Part shown: piece by piece, positions 57,810 through 64,000 of the stretch | Position numbering within the stretch: position 1 is the stretch's first letter | How the letters are laid out: each line of letters opens with the position of its first letter | Source: PLanc-01 sp034678485 | GTDB taxonomy: Bacteria > Planctomycetota > Phycisphaerae > Sedimentisphaerales > Anaerobacaceae | DNA: 64,000 bases | Direction of reading: 5' to 3' | Assembly: GCA_034678485.1 (NCBI GenBank) | Contig: JAXDBU010000013.1 | Coordinates: 1 to 64,000 of the forward strand | The notes under the pieces: generated by a model | What the model was told of the DNA's origin: nothing | Database searches by the model: none | Seen by the model: the letters and a program-made list of their open reading frames with translations, nothing else | Position numbers and translations under genes: made by a program

Positions 57810-60800
57810 ATGGCGAAATTCGGCCAGTATGAGACGGGTCGCCCGCTCTACCGGACCGGCTTCAACGCGGTTTACCTCTGGCAGCCGGGCGAGAAAGGCA
57901 CCCGTCGACGCATTATCAAAGCGTATCAGCCCTCGGTGCGCGTGCGAAACGAGAGAGTCGCCGCCGCCCAGTCGCGTGCCTTTGTGGACAGCGCCGGCAC
58001 CCAGCAGAAAGCATCCCGAGAGGACGCGAGGCACTGGGCTCCCATCCATGAGTGCGGCGTGTCGCCGGAGGGGGCATTCTACGTTACAGATTACTACGAC
58101 CTATCCGCCCAGGAACTGGTCGATGGTCGGGTGAACGTCGGGACAGCGGGCCTTTACCACCTCGTCCGGTCGGTTACCCAGGGTCTGCTGGCTCTGAAAC
58201 GAGCCTGCGGACGACCACACGGCAATCTCAAATTCACCAACATCCTGATCGCCAAGCCCAAGGGTCTCACCAGGAAACAGATCGTTCTGACCGATCCATG
58301 CCCGGGCAACCAGCTCGACGTGGAAACTCACGCGAAGATGGACCTCAAGCAGCTTGGGGCCATGATTCACCAGTTGGTCATGCACCGCAACCCGCCACTG
58401 GTCGCGGGCTATCAGGCACCGGATTCGCCGGAATGGCAAAGGTTGGGACGGCACGCGACCGCATGGAGAAGCCTCTGCAACCGCCTCCTGACGATGGACG
58501 TCGACGCCGAACCGATCACGCTGGAGCAACTGGCGGCCCAATTGCCGAAGATTGCTCCGAGCCGATGGGGTCGCGTCATCCAACTCGTTGTATGTGCCTG
58601 CCTCCTTGCCGCACTCGTCGTTGCGCTTGTCACGATAGTTCGGATCAGGGCAGTGCGCCGACAGATCGCCGAAGAGCAGTTGGTGAAGGCTGCGGCGTGG
58701 ATCAAGTGTCTGGATGGAGTCGTTCTGAACGACTATACACACTTCGACGTGCTGCGGAAACACGACAAGACGAAGTGGCGTGACTACAAGACACACCTTT
58801 CCACGACCACCCGGGACGAGGAGGTCGCGGAACTGGTCCAAAACATAACGGATTGCGGAAAATACTACGCGAAAGAGGGTATCGGCGCAACGACGGCGAA
58901 CGAGGCGCGTGGGAGAATCGAGCGACTGTTGTTCGAGCCGGAGCGAAAGTGGCTGTGGTTGGCCAGATTGCAGGAGGATGTCGGGAAACTGAGGCAAGTC
59001 AACTGCAACATGTTGGCCGACTATTTGGAGGCGGAGTTGCTCAGTCGCATCAGGATATCGGACACCGAGCCGCCTGGCGACCCGAACCGACTGGCCCGTG
59101 CTTTCTGGAGCGCGGTCGATCTTGCGAAGGATAGATGGCCCGAGATCGACATCAAGAAGGTCAACACCGCAGCAGTGATGAACGATCCGAACTTGTGCGG
59201 TGCAGGCCCGTTGCACGATTCGAACGATTTTCTGAACCGCCTGATCGGGAACCGTGACGATCCAAACGACGGTCTGTGGGCGCACTATGCCCTTGATGAT
59301 GCGGAAGGCAAGCGGCTGGACGAGATGCTCGGCCGTCTCGGCAGAAAGAGCCAGGGAATCCGCGGCGGGCTCACCGTTGCGGTCCCAAACGATCCCAATG
59401 CGGCAAACCTGCTGGAAAAGGCTGAGAGAGCAATCAGTCAGATCGATGCAATCGCAGGCAAGCCGCGAACCCGGAGGCGCCTGCGGGAAATCCGTGCGTG
59501 CGAGAGTGCACTCGCAGGTATCGAACTACAGATGAGAGACGCCGGCGAATGGTTCGATATCTGGCTGGCCAGGGCGCAGGACCCGAACGGGATTGGTTCA
59601 TCTGCAGCGCTGAAAGCAGCGTTCTTGACGCGTCTGGGCGCCGACAGAGAGATCGGGTCAGACCAGGCGGAGTTCATCACGAAGTGGAAGGGCCAGTGGG
59701 GTAAACTCGCACAGTTGGGAGCCAGAGTGGAAGCCACGCGCACGAACCTGCTGCTGCTCGATGATCGCTTGCCGAAGACGCTGGCAGCACGGTGGACATC
59801 CAAGCCATGGGCCGAGAGGATCAGGGCATACTACCAAAACACCAAGAGGGAAGAGCTAATTGAGCGTATTGCCGCAAGCTGGGCTTCCACGGAACTGCTT
59901 CCACACCCAGATGATTATCCGGAGGCGTGCCGGAGACTGCTCGATTGGCCTGCACGTGCAGAGTCCCTGATAGCCGATTTTGCTGCCATCGAGGCGCGCC
60001 TGAACACCTGGTACGGTTTCAAAGAGGCCATGGGCGGACCGACCGTGCAGGATCCGAACACCATCGAAAAGGTGTACGGTCGTTGTAGAGACACGGATCT
60101 CCTCAAGGAACCGGAAGTGAACGGGCCGCTGGTCCCCCTCCTTGGGAGAGTGGCTACGTTGGAGACAATCAACGCGACAAGTGACCGTCGTGACCGCAAA
60201 GGTCTGCTCAGGCTGATGACGCCTGCACTCCCATCGGATGCTGGAGCAGTCCGCGCCATCTGGTTGGGACTGGACGTCGTTGAACCCCAATGGCCGTCGG
60301 ACGCCGGTGAATGGCAACAGGAGCAGAGCATTGCGACGAAGCTGGAATCCGAGCTGGCGAGTCTGTCCCAGAGAGGGGCGATGGATCAAGAGCGGATCGC
60401 TTTTCTCAAGCACGACTTCGAGCAGACTCGAGAGAAGCATGAGAGGACGTTTCGCCTGGCGGAGATCAGAGCAGACGCCGACGTGATCCGCATCAGGTCT
60501 GCGGAGAATCCCCTGTTGAAGAGGCTCGTCGATCAATCCTTGCCGGTCGCCGACACCACCGAGTACATCAGAGAGTATCGCGATACCGTGCGGAGTCTCG
60601 CTGATTTCATAACCGAGCCCAATTGGCCGAACGGCTACGATCTGCCGGCATTCGACAAAGAAGAGGGCAGGCGATTCTCCTCCGAGCCCTCCATCACGCC
60701 GGCCGTGATTCGCGACTGGCTTGAGACGATGGAACCGGATTATCGCAGGATCGCGGATGTCCCCGCCGAGAAACTGGCCAAGTGGGATGCGAGAGCAGAC

Positions 60801-62198
60801 AAGCTCCGGAGTGATATCGATGAGGGTCTGAAAGAAGCCAGAACCACAGAGGACAATCAGACGGAGGCGGCGCTGCAGCGCGACAAAGCCGATCTCGATA
60901 CGCTCAGAGCGGACTTCAACGATGTCAGGAATGTGGCCTCCATCAGAAAGCACCAGGACAAAGTCGTGCAGCGGCAAGACCTGTTGAACGTGAAGCTGCC
61001 GGACCTTGAATTGCGGGTGGAGTCCGACGTCAGGCCCAGGTATTGCAGGCGTCTGCGGATCTCGGAAAAGGGGGAAGTGGTGTTCCGGAGCGGCTTGAGG
61101 CCGGACGTCTTCGAGCCGGTCCTGCATGTGCCCAGCCGGCCCGGTCCCCCTTATACGGCCGACGCGTTCGTCCTGCTTCATGCCCGGACGCTGAACGAAT
61201 TCAGGGATAGGAATTCCCAGCTCCTCAGCACCTATCCGGACTTGCTCGGGGACACAGGGTACTTCGGGACCAGGGATCTCGACGACACGGAGAGTCCCAA
61301 TCTCGGTTGGCCGAAGTACATCCGCGCGGTCACAGACCCCAACGTGATCTTGAGATTCGTTCCGCAGGACAGTGCCAGCGATCCGCCTCCCTTTTATATG
61401 GCCATCCGGGAGATCACGAACGCGCAGTTCTCGAGATTCCTGAAGGATCCGAAACGCACGCAGAACGAAAGATGGACGCTCCTTTCGAGATCACTCCTCG
61501 ACATCCCGGGTACCTGTTACCGTTTGGGAATCGATCCGAACACCGGGGACGTCAGGGACACATCGGGCAGCAATCCTGAAACACGAGATTTCGGAGACAA
61601 GAAGTACTTGCGCCTGGAGGATCATCCGGTAGTCTGGGTCACATATGAGGGAGCGACGGAATACGCGAAATGGTTGCTGAGAACCCAGAACGCGGAGCTG
61701 CCGAAAGCCTCCTGGCATAAGAGGGCCGTGCTGTGCGCGGATCCGCAGGGTTCACGATATGATGATCCGACACGGTATCACATCCGGGCGAGGGCCTACT
61801 GGGATGAGGTGAAGCGATGCAAGGAGGATGAATCGAGGACGGAATCCGACCTGGATGCGGCCGGCATTCTCGCGAATCTCGAGGGGAGTCAACACCCGCG
61901 TCCCGAGGGAGTCGTGCATGAGGCCGACCTTCCCCAGCCGCCGCCGCTGATACCGACGGGGATATATCCCTCCGCATACCCGATGCCGAGCGATCCGACC
62001 CTGTTGTCCCAGTTGGCGTTGGCCGACCTGCTGGGCAACGTTTGGGAGTGGTGTCTGGACGATGCCAGCGGCAGGCCGGTCATATGTGGCGGCTCTTGTC
62101 TGTCGCCGTTGACGTGGATACAGGCGGATGCAGCCACGACGGCGCCAAGACCGGCCGGCTGTGACCTGGGTCTTCGCGTCGCGGTCCAATGCCCGTGA
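57810..62198 (+). CDS. Pseudokinase - TM - long helical - SUMF1 (FGE-like) fusion protein
   Basis: A 1462-residue protein. Residues 1-245 form a protein-kinase-like domain: the ATP lysine fits RRIIKAYQP (near 38), but the catalytic HRD is PHGNLKFTN (near 137, Asp to Asn) and DFG is TDPCPG (near 160). It is probably a pseudokinase. A single TM follows (about 255-278, VVCACLLAALVVALVTIV). Residues about 280-1150 are helical and charged, with many DPN tripeptides. Residues about 1185-1462 are a SUMF1/FGE-like domain (MAIREITNAQFSRFL, HPVVWVTYEGATEYAKWL, LLGNVWEWCLDD, GLRVAV) without the paired active-site cysteines of aerobic FGE. It therefore probably links a cytoplasmic scaffold to a periplasmic binding domain. 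AGAGGA precedes the ATG. Confidence 0.85.
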   Translation: MAKFGQYETGRPLYRTGFNAVYLWQPGEKGTRRRIIKAYQPSVRVRNERVAAAQSRAFVDSAGTQQKASREDARHWAPIHECGVSPEGAFYVTDYYDLSAQELVDGRVNVGTAGLYHLVRSVTQGLLALKRACGRPHGNLKFTNILIAKPKGLTRKQIVLTDPCPGNQLDVETHAKMDLKQLGAMIHQLVMHRNPPLVAGYQAPDSPEWQRLGRHATAWRSLCNRLLTMDVDAEPITLEQLAAQLPKIAPSRWGRVIQLVVCACLLAALVVALVTIVRIRAVRRQIAEEQLVKAAAWIKCLDGVVLNDYTHFDVLRKHDKTKWRDYKTHLSTTTRDEEVAELVQNITDCGKYYAKEGIGATTANEARGRIERLLFEPERKWLWLARLQEDVGKLRQVNCNMLADYLEAELLSRIRISDTEPPGDPNRLARAFWSAVDLAKDRWPEIDIKKVNTAAVMNDPNLCGAGPLHDSNDFLNRLIGNRDDPNDGLWAHYALDDAEGKRLDEMLGRLGRKSQGIRGGLTVAVPNDPNAANLLEKAERAISQIDAIAGKPRTRRRLREIRACESALAGIELQMRDAGEWFDIWLARAQDPNGIGSSAALKAAFLTRLGADREIGSDQAEFITKWKGQWGKLAQLGARVEATRTNLLLLDDRLPKTLAARWTSKPWAERIRAYYQNTKREELIERIAASWASTELLPHPDDYPEACRRLLDWPARAESLIADFAAIEARLNTWYGFKEAMGGPTVQDPNTIEKVYGRCRDTDLLKEPEVNGPLVPLLGRVATLETINATSDRRDRKGLLRLMTPALPSDAGAVRAIWLGLDVVEPQWPSDAGEWQQEQSIATKLESELASLSQRGAMDQERIAFLKHDFEQTREKHERTFRLAEIRADADVIRIRSAENPLLKRLVDQSLPVADTTEYIREYRDTVRSLADFITEPNWPNGYDLPAFDKEEGRRFSSEPSITPAVIRDWLETMEPDYRRIADVPAEKLAKWDARADKLRSDIDEGLKEARTTEDNQTEAALQRDKADLDTLRADFNDVRNVASIRKHQDKVVQRQDLLNVKLPDLELRVESDVRPRYCRRLRISEKGEVVFRSGLRPDVFEPVLHVPSRPGPPYTADAFVLLHARTLNEFRDRNSQLLSTYPDLLGDTGYFGTRDLDDTESPNLGWPKYIRAVTDPNVILRFVPQDSASDPPPFYMAIREITNAQFSRFLKDPKRTQNERWTLLSRSLLDIPGTCYRLGIDPNTGDVRDTSGSNPETRDFGDKKYLRLEDHPVVWVTYEGATEYAKWLLRTQNAELPKASWHKRAVLCADPQGSRYDDPTRYHIRARAYWDEVKRCKEDESRTESDLDAAGILANLEGSQHPRPEGVVHEADLPQPPPLIPTGIYPSAYPMPSDPTLLSQLALADLLGNVWEWCLDDASGRPVICGGSCLSPLTWIQADAATTAPRPAGCDLGLRVAVQCP

Positions 62199-62218
62199 CC
62201 TGGGCCGGGCTCGGCGCC

Positions 62219-64000
62219 TCATCGTGCGGCCTGGGCAATTGGCTCGCTCGCTCCCGCCATCAGCGCCAACTGGGATTCCACGTAGGACCGCACGAAGTTC
62301 CGTACGAACGCGTCTGCGTCCCGCGCAAGATACACTTCCACGAACCGCGTGCTCGACTCGCGGGTCGTCTTGCCCAGCTTCGTCCGCATCAGAGTCACGA
62401 ACTTGACCGCGTCGTGCAGCCAGTCCGCCGTGATCTGGTCCTGACGAAGGGCTTCTTCGATGGTCGGAATATCTTCCGGGCGAGGCTGGACCCATTTCTG
62501 CGACAGACGGTCAAGACGAGGCACGATCTCCTTCACCCGAACGACCAGCTTGCTGTGCAGGGAGACGAGGTCTTCCGCGACGACATTCAGCGAGACATCC
62601 GTGGAGAACAGATCACAGGCCACCTGGCACTTTCGCAGGATGTCAATATCCTCCTCTTTCACGTCCATGCACTCGGGGTGCGGCGGGACGATCGTTCCAA
62701 TGATCTTCTCGGCCTGGCGGATCCAATCCGGATCTTCGAGGTCCTCGGTAGGTATCACCGGCACCACAACGGGCGTAATCACAACCGGCAACGGGGGAGG
62801 GAGAGGAGGCTCCTCTATGGGCAGGGACAGCAGGTAATTAGCGAAATCGAGCCCCGATTGGGAGCCATCCCCATGGATCCAGTAGCCTTCCTGGCCCAGG
62901 GTCTGCACGTAGCCAGCCGGCACCACCTCATAGACATACTGCCCGACTATGTCAGGGCTGTAGTAGCCCCCATCATAGTAGCGGTAGTTGAACCCCCACT
63001 CCCCGTACATACCCGTCGTGGTCGTTAGGTCGCCATCGGTCCATGTGCCGCTGTCATCCATGTCAATGAAGATGGTCATCTCTGGAAGGCCTGTGTCCTC
63101 GCTGTCTATGACTCCGTCTCCATCATGGTCAAGGTAGTCTGTGCCTGAGATCCAGAGGTCATAGTAGGGTACGTAATAATAGGAGTACCAATGTTCACCG
63201 GTAGCGAGGAGTGTTGCTGAGGAGCCTCCCCTCTGCACAAGTGAATATCCGGTGAACCATTCAGGATTGGCATTCTCAATGACCGATGCCCCTCCCTCGG
63301 GCCACACGGTGGAGGCACCTGAGATCGCGGACGCATCGTATGGGAACCTGGCGCGATCCGCTTCAGTAGACAGGCCACTGGCAATCCTGGACACAACCTC
63401 CAATCTGCTGGTGTCAGCAAAGGTAGATTCTGCCATGAATGTCTCGCCGAACCGGATCGTATCGAACCCATCCAGGACAGCGGTAGCGCGGTCGGGCAAG
63501 GTAAGAGGGCAGTCAATGTCGATACTGGTGCCAGTACTCAAACTCTGCAGGTAGATGCCGACATCAATCGGCACACCCCCTACTGATGGCCATTCCGTGC
63601 TGAAACCGACGGCTGGTCGTTCGTCGAGGCCATTAGTTGCGTACCCATCCTCTCCTCCCGAAACATCCACGACCCAATAGAACGGTGGCATGTCAGAGCC
63701 GTAATCGCCCAGCCAGCCTTCCGTGTAATGCTCGCCCTCGTAGCCAAACTCCTCACGGTGAGGTGGACCAAATGGATCGCCATTGTAAGAGCCTCGCACA
63801 ACGAGACCCCCGTCACTGCCAAGTACGAGTGGCTCTTGACTCTGGATGCAAATTGCGGCCTTTCCGTCGGTGTAGGGAATATCCACGCCGGAGTCCGTAT
63901 CATTCGCGATAATCCAGTTACCATCGCCCCAAACCGCTCTGCGCTCGGAGTAGCCTGTGATCGTGATGTTGAGGTCTCCGACGATGCCATCTCCTATGTA
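62219..64000 (-). CDS. Large surface protein with SdrD-B-like domain, N-terminus beyond window
   Basis: At least 593 residues; the frame is open to base 64000, so the protein starts outside. The visible N-terminal part is Gly/Tyr/Ser-rich beta structure (ICIQSQEPLVLGSDGGLVVRG with breaks). A DHDGDGVIDSEDTGLP calcium-type loop then opens an SdrD-B-like beta-sandwich (MTIFIDMDDSGTW, YVYEVVPAGYVQT). A Pro-rich linker (EEPPLPPPLPVV) and a 200-residue helical C-terminal domain (DVSLNVVAEDLVSLHSKLV, RPEDIPTIEEALRQD) follow. No PEP-CTERM is present. An adhesin or cell-surface role is inferred. It converges on the pseudokinase gene with a 20-base gap. Confidence 0.78.
   Translation of the reverse strand, partial: YIGDGIVGDLNITITGYSERRAVWGDGNWIIANDTDSGVDIPYTDGKAAICIQSQEPLVLGSDGGLVVRGSYNGDPFGPPHREEFGYEGEHYTEGWLGDYGSDMPPFYWVVDVSGGEDGYATNGLDERPAVGFSTEWPSVGGVPIDVGIYLQSLSTGTSIDIDCPLTLPDRATAVLDGFDTIRFGETFMAESTFADTSRLEVVSRIASGLSTEADRARFPYDASAISGASTVWPEGGASVIENANPEWFTGYSLVQRGGSSATLLATGEHWYSYYYVPYYDLWISGTDYLDHDGDGVIDSEDTGLPEMTIFIDMDDSGTWTDGDLTTTTGMYGEWGFNYRYYDGGYYSPDIVGQYVYEVVPAGYVQTLGQEGYWIHGDGSQSGLDFANYLLSLPIEEPPLPPPLPVVITPVVVPVIPTEDLEDPDWIRQAEKIIGTIVPPHPECMDVKEEDIDILRKCQVACDLFSTDVSLNVVAEDLVSLHSKLVVRVKEIVPRLDRLSQKWVQPRPEDIPTIEEALRQDQITADWLHDAVKFVTLMRTKLGKTTRESSTRFVEVYLARDADAFVRNFVRSYVESQLALMAGASEPIAQAAR

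Noticed and set aside
55176..62198. Calling the cassette a type VI secretion locus
   Set aside because: Only a lipoprotein of TssJ-like size and kinase/SUMF1 parts are visible; no TssB, C, K, L, M, Hcp or VgrG gene is in the window.
1..64000. tRNA genes, CRISPR arrays, insertion sequences or prophage
   Set aside because: No cloverleaf-like sets, regularly spaced direct repeats, transposase or integrase motifs were found by eye; a tRNAscan and ISfinder search would be decisive.

Overview
The window looks like a chromosome segment of a GC-rich planctomycete, probably a Phycisphaerae or Sedimentisphaerales-like lineage. This is an inference from gene content. The pointers are a lipid A/outer-membrane operon with an LpxC-FabZ fusion, PEP-CTERM (exosortase) proteins, twin-arginine Gfo/Idh/MocA and TIM-barrel proteins, secreted carbohydrate-active proteins, an ECF sigma factor paired with an anti-sigma/pseudopilin-like hybrid, and a kinase-like protein fused to a SUMF1 domain. 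I saw no rRNA, tRNA, CRISPR array, transposase or phage genes.

Layout. 1-2.7 kb: end of a TrpB2-type gene, a PEP-CTERM protein and a doubtful small membrane protein. 3-8.6 kb: mostly small plus-strand genes (TIM-barrel isomerase, RRM protein, CBS protein, nucleotidyltransferase, TPM protein, EF-hand protein) with one minus-strand small heat-shock gene. That gene has a textbook sigma-54 promoter and upstream repeated half-sites. 8.7-11.6 kb: a Gfo/Idh/MocA protein, a hotdog thioesterase and an unknown protein. 11.6-26.7 kb: a long minus-strand run, read as RraA-like, Na+/solute symporter, haem-c sensor kinase, S9 peptidase, DnaB, BamA, OmpH/Skp, LpxD, LpxC-FabZ, LpxA and a Gfo/Idh/MocA oxidoreductase. 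The last six make up the envelope-biogenesis operon.

27-30 kb: a membrane protein and AspS. 30-46 kb: an accessory, carbohydrate-oriented region with an ankyrin-S41 protease, a large glycoside hydrolase-like protein, a beta-helix protein, a sugar-isomerase-like TAT protein, a PurF paralogue without its catalytic cysteine, a frameshifted carbohydrate-binding beta-helix gene and an RbsBAC-type sugar ABC transporter. 46-54.9 kb: ECF sigma and its partner, QueG, a large secreted protein and a P2-type ATPase. 54.9-62.2 kb: a 29-residue PEP-CTERM ORF, then a promoter and a three-gene cassette (unknown 690-residue protein, lipoprotein, pseudokinase-TM-helical-SUMF1 giant). I consider this cassette the best candidate for an undescribed envelope system. 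The window ends inside a large SdrD-B-containing surface protein.

Small-scale structure is also notable. Degenerate heptanucleotide tandem repeats occur at operon junctions and inside the bamA coding sequence. A roughly 30-bp palindromic repeat lies inside the coding sequences of both queG and the S9 peptidase gene. Functional calls come from motif recognition by eye; no database search was possible.
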